A stretch of DNA of 33,611 bases from Rhodospirillales bacterium (GCA_015654615.1 JAATGN010000237.1:1-33611); one strand, 5' to 3'. Shown: positions 7,011 to 14,698, counted from the stretch's first letter. A program made the numbers and translations. The notes: generated by a model not told the origin, from the sequence alone.

Positions 7011-7885
7011 TCCTGTCCCGGCAAGACCGCGTGCTGGTCTGGGGGGTGACCGGCAAACAGGCGACCTTCTGGACCGAACGAATGATCGCCTACGGCACCA
7101 CCGTGGTCGGCGGCGTCAATCCGGCCCGGGCCGGCGCGATCCATCTCTCCCGGCCGGTTTTCGGCAGCGGCGCGGCGGCGGCCGGGCAATTCGACGTGGC
7201 GTTGCTGTTCGTGCCGCCCAAGGCGGCCTTGGCGGCGGGCCGGGACGCCATCGACGCCGGGGCCCGCCTGCTGGTGGTGCTGACCGAGCATATCCCGGTC
7301 CAGGACGTCATGGCGCTGCTGGCCTTGGCTCGTCGGGCCGGCGCGACGGTGATCGGCCCCAACACCGCCGGCCTGGTGACGCCCGGCCAGGCCTTCGCCG
7401 GCATCATGCCCGCCTTCAACGAAGGCGTGTTCCGGCCGGGCCGCATCGGCGTCGTCTCGCGGAGCGGCAGCCTGGGCACCCTGGTCTGCCTGACCCTGAC
7501 CCGAGCCGGCTGGGGACAATCGGCCTTCATCGGTATCGGCGGCGACGCCCTGCCGGGCACCGGCACGGCCGAAGCCCTGGCGGTCCTGGCCGGTCACGCC
7601 GGCACCGACGCCGTCGTGCTGCTGGGCGAGATCGGCGGGACGCTGGAACAGGCGGCGGCGGCCGTGGTCGCCGGCATGGACAAGCCGGTGGTCGCCTTCC
7701 TGGCCGGCCGCGCCGCCCCGCCGGAGCGGCGGATGGGACATGCCGGGGCCATCGTCACCGGGGCGGAGGTCGGTTGGGAGGCCAAGCGCCGGCTGCTGGC
7801 CGACGCCGGCGCCATCGTCGTCGCGACGCCGGCCGAAGTGCCGGAAGCCCTGGGGGCGTTAATGCGCGGAGTCACCCATGACTGA
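7007..7885 (+). CDS. sauD: ADP-forming acyl-CoA ligase alpha subunit, SucD-like (SauD candidate)
   Basis: A 292-residue partner of the preceding beta subunit. It has the CoA-binding domain (VWGVTGKQATFW near the N-terminus, GGVNPARAG), IGPNTAGLV, the ligase-domain signature GQSAFIGIGGDALPGT (about 170-185), LGEIGG (206-211) and the phosphohistidine in MGHAGAI (H245). All are where SucD has them, and the length is that of SucD. The ATG overlaps the previous stop by four bases, implying coupled translation. The operon apparently ends here, facing the TauD gene with a hairpin repeat in the gap. Function as the second half of a sulfoacetate-CoA ligase is inferred from the SauS-like gene. Confidence 0.78.
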   Translation: MILSRQDRVLVWGVTGKQATFWTERMIAYGTTVVGGVNPARAGAIHLSRPVFGSGAAAAGQFDVALLFVPPKAALAAGRDAIDAGARLLVVLTEHIPVQDVMALLALARRAGATVIGPNTAGLVTPGQAFAGIMPAFNEGVFRPGRIGVVSRSGSLGTLVCLTLTRAGWGQSAFIGIGGDALPGTGTAEALAVLAGHAGTDAVVLLGEIGGTLEQAAAAVVAGMDKPVVAFLAGRAAPPERRMGHAGAIVTGAEVGWEAKRRLLADAGAIVVATPAEVPEALGALMRGVTHD

Positions 7886-7946
7886 GCCCCTCTCCCGCGA
7901 AGCGGGCTATCGTATTCACACTTCTGCGGACAGCTTCGTTTTCTTG

Positions 7947-8028
7947 GCCGTCATTGCGAGCGCCAGCGAAGCAATCCAGGATCCCGCCGCTATTGCTGGA
8001 TTGCTTCGCTGGCGCTCGCAATGACGGC
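7947..8028. repeat. Dispersed hairpin element, perfect 33-bp inverted repeat (copy 2)
   Basis: Arms 7947-7979 and 7996-8028 are exact reverse complements with a 16-bp loop. They share GTCATTGCGAGC and GAAGCAATCCAG with the copy at 4333-4415. It lies between the convergent SauD-like and TauD-like genes and could stop transcription from both sides, although no U-run follows. Confidence 0.85.
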
Positions 8029-8039
8029 GTTATTTCCAA

Positions 8040-8095
8040 ACGGGCCCTTATCCGTGTGCATCCATGGCTGTCCGTGTTCATCCGTGTTGCTCGAT
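8040..8095. repeat. Short imperfect direct repeats (TCCGTGT/CATCC units)
   Basis: The stretch contains TCCGTGTGCATCC, then GTCCGTGTTCATCCGTGTT, an interleaved set of direct repeats built on CCGTGT and CATCC. With the hairpin element, it fills most of the ~300-bp gap 7886-8182, in which I see no gene. The low coding potential and similarity to repeats seen in other genomes suggest repetitive DNA. Its role is unknown. Confidence 0.45.
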
Positions 8096-8182
8096 ATCCA
8101 GCCCGCGCCCCAGGCCGTCGGGCAGGTTCCGAGAACGCAGCAGTTGTGTGAATCCGATAGCCCGCAAGCCGGGACCGAACAA

Positions 8183-9094
8183 TCAGGCCCGCGGCGCGCT
8201 CTCGCCGACCACCGAGACCCGTTCGCCCCAGCGGTCTTCCGGGAAATAGTCCCAGACGGCATGGTGCTGGGCCGCCCAATTGTCCCAGAACAGCAGGGAA
8301 TTCGGCGACCAGGCGATGCGGGTCTGGAAGGCCAGATTCTTTTCCACATGGCGGAACAGCAAGCCGAGAACGGCGTCGCTTTCGTCCCTGCTGAGTTGGA
8401 CGATGTGGGAGGTGAAGGACGGATTGACATAGAGGAATTTGAGTCCGGTGCGGGGATGGCGGGCCACCACCGGATGTTCGGCCTGCGGATAGCTCTTGCC
8501 CGGTTCGGGCTTGGCGCCATAGCCGGCCGTCCAGGCCAGGCTGCCGTCGTGGATGGCGGTCAGGCCGTCGAGGAATTCCTTCAGCCGGTCCGACAGCGAG
8601 TCATAGGCGAGGTAGCTGTTGGCGAAGGCCGTATCGCCGCCGCCCGACGGCGGCAGCCTGGTGACCCGCAGCAGCGAGCCGGTGATGGGAATGGGATCGC
8701 AGGTGACGTCGCTGTGCCAGGCGTCGCCGGCGGTGAAACGGGAGTCGCTGCCGGTTTTCCAACCCAGGATTTCCGGATCCGGGCTGCGGCCGGCGATCAC
8801 CGCGCTGGAGGCCAGCACGTGGCGGTGCAGCCTGCCGAACCGGCGGGCGAAAGCCTTGTGCTGTTCGCTGGTCAGGGGCTGGTCGCGGAAGATGATGGCC
8901 AGATTTTCATCCAGGGCGCGGCGGATTTCCGCGATCTGCCGGTCGGACGGATCGCCGGACAGATCAATGCCGGAAACCTCGGCGCCGAGGGTGGGCGACA
9001 GGCGCCGGACGGTGATGGATTCGAAGGGCGGGCGCGGCCGCGCATTCCACGCCGCGATGGCCGGCTTGTCATGGAAGTCCCGATAGAAACTCAA
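8183..9094 (-). CDS. tauD: TauD-family 2-oxoglutarate-dependent dioxygenase
   Basis: A 303-residue cytoplasmic non-heme Fe(II) enzyme of the TauD/TfdA family. TauD hydroxylates the carbon next to the sulfonate, releasing sulfite and an aldehyde. Iron ligands are H127 and D129 in WHSDVT and H277 in DNWAAQHHAVWDY; R288 and R292 occupy the 2-oxoglutarate and substrate arginine positions. The usual DNR before the distal histidine is DNW here. The start is TTG at 9094, supported by GGGAG 7 bp upstream; no suitable ATG lies near the N-terminus. It is last in the operon with the TauABC-like importer but separated from the ATPase by 157 bp containing a hairpin repeat. Taurine or another alkanesulfonate is likely; TfdA-like or sulfate-ester substrates are possible. 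Confidence 0.85.
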   Translation of the reverse strand: MSFYRDFHDKPAIAAWNARPRPPFESITVRRLSPTLGAEVSGIDLSGDPSDRQIAEIRRALDENLAIIFRDQPLTSEQHKAFARRFGRLHRHVLASSAVIAGRSPDPEILGWKTGSDSRFTAGDAWHSDVTCDPIPITGSLLRVTRLPPSGGGDTAFANSYLAYDSLSDRLKEFLDGLTAIHDGSLAWTAGYGAKPEPGKSYPQAEHPVVARHPRTGLKFLYVNPSFTSHIVQLSRDESDAVLGLLFRHVEKNLAFQTRIAWSPNSLLFWDNWAAQHHAVWDYFPEDRWGERVSVVGESAPRA

Positions 9095-9124
9095 TCCAGA
9101 TCTCCCTTGGCCGGACTAAGGAAA

Positions 9125-9202
9125 AGTGGCACCGGCGTCCCTGCCGGTGTCCGCCGCTGGCGCGGCGGAGTCTTTATCCACCGGCAGGGACGCGGTGCCA
9201 CT
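9125..9202. repeat. Nested inverted-repeat element, GTGGCACCGG family (copy 1)
   Basis: The outer arms 9125-9149 and 9179-9202 are reverse complements with a single-base bulge. Inside is a second perfect stem TCCGCCGC/GCGGCGGA (9150-9157, 9162-9169). The first 33 bp recur almost exactly at 27234-27266. It sits inside the importer/TauD operon, between the ATPase and dioxygenase genes. Confidence 0.75.
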
Positions 9203-9251
9203 GACGCTTTCTCTTCCGAGCCGAGAGGCGCGGTTATTGTTTTACGGGCGC

Positions 9252-10046
9252 TTACCAGGTCTCGGCCAGGCCGAGAAGTTCGAGCAGATGGTGCCGCAGC
9301 GCGACCAGCCGTTCGTCGCCGCGATGGCGCGGATAGGGCCGGTCCACCGCAAGGTCGGCGGTGATCCGGGCCGGCCGTTCGCTGAACACGATGACCCGGG
9401 TCGCCATGAACAGCGCTTCCTCGATGTCGTGGGTGACCAGGAGGCCGGTGAAGCCGGCCCGCTGCCACAGATCGACCAATTCGCTCTGCATGCTGATGCG
9501 GGTCAGGGAATCGAGCTTGCCGAGCGGTTCGTCGAGGATGAGCAGCCGGGGATCGTTGACCAGGGCGCGGGCCAGGGCGACGCGTTGGGCCATGCCTCCG
9601 GAAAGCTGATGCGGAAAGGCCTTGGCGAAGCCCGACAGGCCGACCAGGTCCAGGGCCTGGTCGATGCGCTGCCGCTGGCTTTTCAGGATGCCGCGGGCTT
9701 CCGGGCCGAGCGCGACATTGTCCCAGACCCGGCGCCAGGGATAGAGCGTCGGATCCTGGAAGACCACCACCCGCGACGGATCGGGTCCGGTGATGCGGTC
9801 CCCATCGCCGTGGATGGTCCCGGCCGACGGCGGTTCCAGGCCGGCGACGAGCCGCAGCAGGGTCGATTTGCCGCAGCCGCTGGGTCCCAGCAGGGCGACG
9901 AATTCGCCCGGTTCGACGGTGAAATCGATATGGTCGAGGACCGGCAGGGGCTTTCCATGCAGAGAAAACGCATGGCTGACCTCGCTCACCCGAAGATGCA
10001 TGCCGTTCGCACCCTCGGCCTTTTGCTGCACCGCGGCGGCTACCAT
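9252..10046 (-). CDS. ABC transporter ATP-binding protein, SsuB/TauB type
   Basis: A 264-residue complete ATPase for the second importer. Walker A GPSGCGKST (54-62), Q-loop Q97, signature LSGGM (148-152), Walker B LLILDEP (168-174) and switch H206 are all present. The ATG at 10046 overlaps the permease stop (10040-10042), consistent with coupling; a second in-frame ATG at 10001 would remove a 15-residue leader. Order binding protein-permease-ATPase-dioxygenase matches tauABCD. The first-operon ATPase shares the same motifs but clearly differs in sequence, so the two importers are paralogs rather than a recent duplication. Confidence 0.93.
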   Translation of the reverse strand: MVAAAVQQKAEGANGMHLRVSEVSHAFSLHGKPLPVLDHIDFTVEPGEFVALLGPSGCGKSTLLRLVAGLEPPSAGTIHGDGDRITGPDPSRVVVFQDPTLYPWRRVWDNVALGPEARGILKSQRQRIDQALDLVGLSGFAKAFPHQLSGGMAQRVALARALVNDPRLLILDEPLGKLDSLTRISMQSELVDLWQRAGFTGLLVTHDIEEALFMATRVIVFSERPARITADLAVDRPYPRHRGDERLVALRHHLLELLGLAETW

Positions 10047-11050
10047 CGCAACAATCCCTTCTGCCAGGCCAGGAAATGGTCGCGCACCTTGAACAGCAGG
10101 GTGACGAGACCGGAGCACATCACCGCCATGACGAGCAGGGCGGCATACATATTGGCGTAGGCGCCCCAGCCTTGCGCCCACTGCAGATACCAGCCCAGCC
10201 CGGCTTTCACGCCCATCATCTCGGCCACCACGAGAACCGAGAAGGACGACGCCAGGCCCATGAACAGGCCGACGAAGACGTGGGGCATGGCGGCCGGGAC
10301 GGCCACCTTGAGGACCAGGAAGCGTTCGTTGGCGCCCAGGGTCCGCGCGATGTCGTAGAAGGTGCTGTTGACGCTGCTGACCCCCGACCAGGTCAGGATG
10401 GCGACCGGAATGCCCGAGGCCAGGGCGATCAGGAAGACGCTGGCGCTCCAGCTGGACGGGAAGGCGAAGAAGGCGATCGGCAGCCAGGCGATGGCCGGCA
10501 GGGGGCCGATCAGGCGCAGGATCGGATGGCCCCAATAGCCGATGATGCGCGACCAGCCGAGCGCCACGCCCCAGGCCAGGCCGATGGCCGATCCGATCAG
10601 ATAGCCGGGGGCCAGCAGCAGCAGGGACCGCAGCACGCATTCGCCCAATTTGCGCCAGTCCTCGAGATAAACCTCGAGGAAAGCCTGCGGCGGCGCGAAA
10701 AACGGCCGCGGCAGGAGATTGAGCTTGGCGGTGACGATTTCCCAGGCGGTGACGATGACGGCCAGGGCGACCAGCCAGGGGACGGAGGGCCGCAGCCGGT
10801 CGGTCGCCGGCTGCAGCAGCCGGCCGGACAGGGCGATGACCAGCAGGGCCAGGCCCAATCCGGCCGTGCCGATGGCCAGTTCCCGCGTATACCCCCAGTC
10901 GTCGGCATCGCGCCAACCGGCGGTGACGGCCGCCGCCGCCAGCCAGGCCAGGCCGGCGACGATCCCGCCCAGCCAGATGCGGCTGCCTGGCCGCGGTTGA
11001 TCGTCGGCGGCGGTGGACGGACGGGCAACAGGTCCGATCGTTGCTTCCAA
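10040..11050 (-). CDS. ABC transporter permease, SsuC/TauC type with N-terminal extension
   Basis: A 336-residue inner-membrane permease, about 50-70 residues longer than usual SsuC/TauC. The extra part holds two hydrophobic segments (about 26-46 and 60-79) before the standard core that starts near WLVALAVIVTAWEIV. The EAA-type loop is DIARTLGANERFLVLKVAVP, followed by the conserved glycine region. The start is TTG at 11050 with GGGAG 7 bp upstream, 14 bp after the binding-protein stop. Upstream in-frame sequence overlaps that gene and is not used. It works with the flanking ATPase and binding protein. Confidence 0.9.
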   Translation of the reverse strand: MEATIGPVARPSTAADDQPRPGSRIWLGGIVAGLAWLAAAAVTAGWRDADDWGYTRELAIGTAGLGLALLVIALSGRLLQPATDRLRPSVPWLVALAVIVTAWEIVTAKLNLLPRPFFAPPQAFLEVYLEDWRKLGECVLRSLLLLAPGYLIGSAIGLAWGVALGWSRIIGYWGHPILRLIGPLPAIAWLPIAFFAFPSSWSASVFLIALASGIPVAILTWSGVSSVNSTFYDIARTLGANERFLVLKVAVPAAMPHVFVGLFMGLASSFSVLVVAEMMGVKAGLGWYLQWAQGWGAYANMYAALLVMAVMCSGLVTLLFKVRDHFLAWQKGLLRW

Positions 11051-11064
11051 CTTTGCTCTCCCGT

Positions 11065-12093
11065 TCAGACCAGAACGTCTTCGGTGATTTTTTCGGCGAA
11101 CTTCACGGGATCCGTGCTCGGCTTGATGACGGAAACCAGCTTGAGTTCTTCGGTGTATTGGACGATTTGTCCGCGCAGGGCGGCGCCCAGGGCATGTTCG
11201 CCGTGCGTATGGCTCTTCAGGATATTGACGATGTCTTCGGGGCTGGCGTTGGCCACATAAGGCGCATAGGCCGCCGCGGTCTGCTCCGGATGGGCCGCCG
11301 TCAGGTCCTGCGCCTCCAGCAGCGCCCTGGTCAAGGCCGCCGCCGTCGGCCGATCGTCCCGCAACAGGCTGCCGCGGATACCGAGCACGCAGCAGATCCG
11401 ATGGGCGTATTCGCCCGAGAGATTGGTCGCCACTTCGACAAGGGTGCCGTTCTTCAGGAAGCGATAGGTGTCCGGATCCTGATGGGCGATGGCCTGGGCC
11501 TCGCCCTTTTCGACGGCGGAGGCCAGCAGATCGGCCGGATAGGCCCGCCAATCGACGTCCTTCACCGGATCGATGCCGCGCTTCGACAACTGGACGGAAA
11601 AGAAGTTCTTGGCCGGGCTGGCCAGGTCGCTGACCGCCACGGTCTTGCCGCGAAGCTGTTCGATTTCGGTGATCTGCGCGCTCTTGGCGCCCAGCAGGCG
11701 CAGGCAGCCGCCATGGGTGCCGGTGGTGATGCGGACATCGAAACCCTGCTCGAGCGGCTTCAGCCAGCGCAGCGCCATGCCCACCGAGGCGTCGGCCTTG
11801 CCCGTCGAAATCGCTTCGAGCAGCTGATCGGTGGAGCCGGCGAAATTGATCAATTCGACATTGAGACCGTGCTTGGTGAAAATGTCGTATTTTGCCGCGG
11901 CGGCGATCGGCGACAGGCAGGCGGCATTGGGAAACCAGCCGAGTTTGATGGGTTTCAGTTCCGCCGCCTTCGGCCGGCCCGACCCCAGCAGGCCGAACGG
12001 CAGGGCAATGCCGGCGACGGTGGCGGCCTGCAACAGGGCGCGTCGCGAAAAGTGGGGAAAGGCGGGCAGATGGTCACGATCGGACGACGTCAT
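11065..12093 (-). CDS. ABC transporter substrate-binding protein, TauA/SsuA-like, Tat-type signal
   Basis: A 342-residue periplasmic binding protein. The leader FSRRALLQAATVAGIALPFG contains a twin arginine (R17, R18) before a moderately hydrophobic core, suggesting Tat export. The mature part begins IKLGWFPNAACLSPIAAAAKYDIF, the first lobe of NMT1/TauA-like proteins, with INFAGSTDQLLEAISTGKAD typical of the family. The ATG at 12093 has AAGGA about 7 bp upstream; the frame extends 12 residues further without support. It is the first gene of the operon with a permease, ATPase and TauD-like enzyme. Taurine or another sulfonate is the likely ligand, by context. Confidence 0.9.
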   Translation of the reverse strand: MTSSDRDHLPAFPHFSRRALLQAATVAGIALPFGLLGSGRPKAAELKPIKLGWFPNAACLSPIAAAAKYDIFTKHGLNVELINFAGSTDQLLEAISTGKADASVGMALRWLKPLEQGFDVRITTGTHGGCLRLLGAKSAQITEIEQLRGKTVAVSDLASPAKNFFSVQLSKRGIDPVKDVDWRAYPADLLASAVEKGEAQAIAHQDPDTYRFLKNGTLVEVATNLSGEYAHRICCVLGIRGSLLRDDRPTAAALTRALLEAQDLTAAHPEQTAAAYAPYVANASPEDIVNILKSHTHGEHALGAALRGQIVQYTEELKLVSVIKPSTDPVKFAEKITEDVLV

Positions 12094-12125
12094 GGCAGAT
12101 CCTTTTCCGGCACGGGCGAAAAATA

Positions 12126-12150
12126 ACATATATATCGCGTTGATATATGT
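12126..12150. promoter_or_regulatory. AT-rich inverted repeat upstream of second importer operon
   Basis: ACATATAT (12126-12133) and ATATATGT (12143-12150) are reverse complements spaced by 9 bp. They lie between the predicted promoter and the binding-protein start, immediately followed by a second near-palindrome TGTGCATACACA. Position fits a repressor site. Confidence 0.4.
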
Positions 12151-12171
12151 GCATACACAGTGGATTGAGCG

Positions 12172-12202
12172 AGTATATCTGACTATGCCACAAGTTTGTC
12201 AA
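12172..12202 (-). promoter_or_regulatory. Predicted sigma-70 promoter of the TauABC/TauD-like operon
   Basis: On the minus strand, a perfect -35 TTGACA (12202-12197) is followed by TATACT (12177-12172) after 19 bp; GATATA would give a 17-bp spacer. The binding-protein start is about 80 bp downstream. The region is clearly less GC-rich than its surroundings. Confidence 0.5.
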
Positions 12203-12234
12203 CGTAATCCATTAGGCATCTAGACTGGTGTATT

Positions 12235-13383
12235 TCAATGGCAGATGCCGTAACCGCCGGCCACGGCAACGGCGGCGGGCGGGGTCTCCACGGCGATCAG
12301 GCCGGCCAGGCGGCGATGACGGATGTCGATCACCGCCACCTGCCGCGAAGCGGCCAGCGGCAGATAAAGTTTGCTTCCATCGGCGGTGACGGTTCCGGGG
12401 CCCGGCGGGGAGGGCAGGGCGATGTCTCCGCCTTTGGCCAGGCGCCACAGGTCGAAGACGAGAAGCCTGGCCTCGTCGCTGCTGGACAGAAAGGCCACCG
12501 AGTCGAACCAGCCGCTGTAGATGGCGGCATGACCGTGCTGGGCGGCCAGGACGGCGCCCAGCTTGAAATCCTCGCCGTGGATGATGGAAAAGCTGGCCGC
12601 CGTTTCGTTGGCGACCAGGAAATAGGCCCCGGTTCCCGATGGCGTGGCGGTGAGGGAGCCTGGACCGGCGTCGATTTCGGCGAGGGATTTGGCGCCTTTG
12701 AGGTCGACGACCTCGATGGGCCCGCCGGCGGCGGGGCGCGCGAAGGCCTGGCGGCCGTTGGGAGCTTTGGTGAAAGCGGCAAGCCCGCCGGGAAACGGGC
12801 GGGGAAGCGGAATGTCGGTGGCCAGTGTTCCGCTGGCCAGTCCGAACAGCCCCAGACCCTGCAATCCCTCGGCGGCGATGGTCAGCGTCTTGCCGTCGCT
12901 GCCGAAGGCGACATCCCGCAACCGCGGCAAGCCGGCGAAGCGGGCGATCCGATGACCATCCGAAAGATCGAACAGCGCCAGATTGCCGTCGGCGAGATCG
13001 GAAACGCCGGCCTTCAGCCCGTCGTCGCTGAGAAACAGGCGCCGGGCCGGAAAGTCGAGAGGGACGAACCGCGTCTGGCCGACGCCGAGGTCGGCGAGGA
13101 CGAAGCCGCGCGCCTGGCCGTCCGTCGCCACCAGCCGGGGAAGCGCCGGGGAAATCATCACCTGGGCCGGAACCAGGCCGAGATCCAGCGTCCCGACCGT
13201 CCGATCGGTGCGGTCGTCGATCAGGGTCACCGTGGGTTTGTCCTGGCCGGTCACGAAGACCCAATGCGAAACCTCGGCGGGAAGGGGCTGGGCGCCGGCC
13301 GTCCCGGGATGGGCCAGGATCACGGCGACCAGGCCGATGGTGCGGAGACGACCGCTCAACGCGGCGAAGGAGAAGGGGCGCAT
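12235..13383 (-). CDS. Secreted YVTN/YncE-type beta-propeller protein
   Basis: A 382-residue protein with a Sec signal peptide (hydrophobic RTIGLVAVILAHPGTAGA, then AQP). The rest consists of repeated four-stranded blade-like segments such as WVFVTGQDKPTVTLIDDRTDRTVGTL, LALFDLSDG and QVAVIDIRHRRLAGLIAVETPP, as in YVTN/cytochrome cd1-like seven-bladed propellers. There is no CxxCH heme motif. Such proteins act as periplasmic sensors, metallo-chaperones or scaffolds; none can be picked here. The ATG at 13383 was preferred over GTG at 13392, though neither has a clear ribosome site. It is divergent from the DUF1847 gene and upstream of, in the same direction as, the importer operon, whose own promoter lies in the gap. 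Confidence 0.65.
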   Translation of the reverse strand: MRPFSFAALSGRLRTIGLVAVILAHPGTAGAQPLPAEVSHWVFVTGQDKPTVTLIDDRTDRTVGTLDLGLVPAQVMISPALPRLVATDGQARGFVLADLGVGQTRFVPLDFPARRLFLSDDGLKAGVSDLADGNLALFDLSDGHRIARFAGLPRLRDVAFGSDGKTLTIAAEGLQGLGLFGLASGTLATDIPLPRPFPGGLAAFTKAPNGRQAFARPAAGGPIEVVDLKGAKSLAEIDAGPGSLTATPSGTGAYFLVANETAASFSIIHGEDFKLGAVLAAQHGHAAIYSGWFDSVAFLSSSDEARLLVFDLWRLAKGGDIALPSPPGPGTVTADGSKLYLPLAASRQVAVIDIRHRRLAGLIAVETPPAAVAVAGGYGICH

Positions 13384-13389
13384 GAACAA

Positions 13390-13399
13390 CACATATGTG
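13390..13399. promoter_or_regulatory. Palindrome CACATATGTG in the divergent control region
   Basis: A perfect 10-bp palindrome 7 bp upstream of the propeller start codon and about 70 bp before the DUF1847 start. Its core ACATATGT resembles the arms of the repeat at 12126-12150, so one regulator could serve both. Short palindromes arise by chance, so support is modest. Confidence 0.3.
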
Positions 13400-13471
13400 A
13401 TGTGAAAAATTTATATTGCACATAAGGTTTGTTCGTGTTTTTCCTTAAAGTCCAGCAAAAAGGGGATGGTC

Positions 13472-14134
13472 ATGGCGAAGGGTGAGGATTTGACGTGTTC
13501 GGAGTGCGCCCAGCTCAATTGTTATCGCCATGACAAGCGGTTTCCCGACTTCTGCCTGACGGAATCGTTGGAGCCGTCTCATCTGGAAGGCGTTCTCGAC
13601 ATCTACCGGGGCGACGGTCCCGACGCGACGCTGGCGCGGGCCGCCGCCGAGGTCGAGGGGCTCTATTACGGAAAATTGACCCGGGTCGAGGAAACCCTGG
13701 CCTTCGCCAAGCGCATCGGCGCCAGGCGCGTCGGCATCGCGACCTGCGTCGGATTGATCGATGAGACCAAGATCTTCGCCAAATTCCTCAAGCTGGGCGG
13801 CCTCGAGGCCTATACCGTGCTGTGCAAGGTCGGCGCGGTGGACAAGACGACGATCGGCATCGCCGACGACTTGAAAATCCGGCCGGGCTCCCCGGAATCC
13901 TGCTGCAACCCGATCCTGCAGGCGCAGCTGCTCAATGCGCAGAAGACCGAACTGAACGTCATCGTCGGCCTTTGCGTCGGGCATGATTCCCTGTTCATGC
14001 GCCATTCGGAAGCGCCGGTCACCACCCTGATCGTCAAGGACCGGGTGCTCGGGCACAATCCCGCCGTGGCGCTTTATACCTCCAAGACCTATTGCGGCCG
14101 CCTCTTCGACGAGGAACGGATCAAGGCGCTGTGA
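13472..14134 (+). CDS. DUF1847 family protein with N-terminal cysteine cluster
   Basis: A 220-residue cytoplasmic protein of the DUF1847 type. The N-terminus has C9, C12, C17 and C28 (CSECAQLNCYRH...FC), a likely metal or Fe-S site; further cysteines occur in CVGL, SCC and IVGLCVGHDS. The C-terminal part (RRVGIATCVGLIDETKIF, LNVIVGLCVGHDS) is well conserved in the family. No reaction is established for the family to my knowledge. The ATG at 13472 has AAGGGG 6 bp upstream; an ATG at 13466 is too close to it. It is divergent from the propeller gene and convergent with csbD. A link to sulfonate metabolism rests only on location. Confidence 0.75.
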   Translation: MAKGEDLTCSECAQLNCYRHDKRFPDFCLTESLEPSHLEGVLDIYRGDGPDATLARAAAEVEGLYYGKLTRVEETLAFAKRIGARRVGIATCVGLIDETKIFAKFLKLGGLEAYTVLCKVGAVDKTTIGIADDLKIRPGSPESCCNPILQAQLLNAQKTELNVIVGLCVGHDSLFMRHSEAPVTTLIVKDRVLGHNPAVALYTSKTYCGRLFDEERIKAL

Positions 14135-14152
14135 GGCAAACTTAGGGAAGCG

Positions 14153-14335
14153 TCACTTCTTCAGCGCATCTTTCGCGATATCCTTGGCGCTGCCGATGGC
14201 GTTCTGGGCTTTGCCTTCCGCCTTGTCCCTCTTGCCATCGGCGACCAGTTTGGCGTCACCGAGGACATTGCCGACCACTTGTTCGATGGTGCCCTTGGCC
14301 TCCTTGGCCGCGCCGGCGATGCGATCTTTGTCCAT
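14153..14335 (-). CDS. CsbD-like stress-response protein
   Basis: A 60-residue hydrophilic, Lys/Ala-rich protein of the CsbD family: DKDRIAGAAKEAKGTIEQ, then GNVLGDAKLVADGKRDKAEGK, a pattern with repeated G-K/A-E-G turns. CsbD-like proteins are abundant small proteins, often induced by general stress; biochemical function is unknown. The ATG at 14335 has AGGAA 8 bp upstream. It ends 18 bp from the convergent DUF1847 gene. Confidence 0.9.
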   Translation of the reverse strand: MDKDRIAGAAKEAKGTIEQVVGNVLGDAKLVADGKRDKAEGKAQNAIGSAKDIAKDALKK

Positions 14336-14698
14336 GTCGTTCTTCCTTTGTCGATGTTCAGCGGGCCGCGTGACGTTCCGGAATCCGAATGCGATGACGC
14401 GACGAGAATCCATGGCCGGCGGCACTGAAGCGGAGCGAGGCAATCCAGCGCCTCCGCATCGCTTTGACGGACCCGAAAACGGAACGGTCACCTTTTAACG
14501 GGCCCTGGGCACCTTATTGAGCCCCGGCGCGATCACCGGAAACAGGATCGGAAACTACTCAGCGGGTCCTTGCCGAGCCGGGTTTTCGATAAAAATGCGG
14601 ATCGGATCGGCCGGCTGAGTAGTTTCCGACGCTACTGCGCCCACGCTGGCGGACGATGATGGTTCGGCGGGCTTTCGCCACGCCAAGGGGTGAACAAT
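14336..14698. other. Gene-free stretch with a long-loop inverted repeat
   Basis: No credible gene. It contains a degenerate single arm resembling the hairpin repeats (GAGCGAGGCAATCCAG near 14436-14451) and a perfect 15-bp inverted repeat at 14549-14563 and 14614-14628. It leads into a truncated dehydrogenase fragment, suggesting past rearrangement. Confidence 0.5.
14549..14628. repeat. 15-bp perfect inverted repeat with 50-bp spacer
   Basis: CGGAAACTACTCAGC (14549-14563) is the exact reverse complement of 14614-14628. The spacer is too long for an ordinary terminator. It may be the scar or ends of a small mobile element, or a structured RNA. Confidence 0.55.

Noticed and set aside
7872-8520. 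Minus-strand frames across 7872-8520
   Set aside because: They read through the hairpin element and direct repeats into the antisense or out-of-frame part of the TauD-like gene.
14430-14455. Possible third copy of the long hairpin repeat
   Set aside because: Only one degenerate arm is visible and no matching second arm was found, so it is not listed as a full element.
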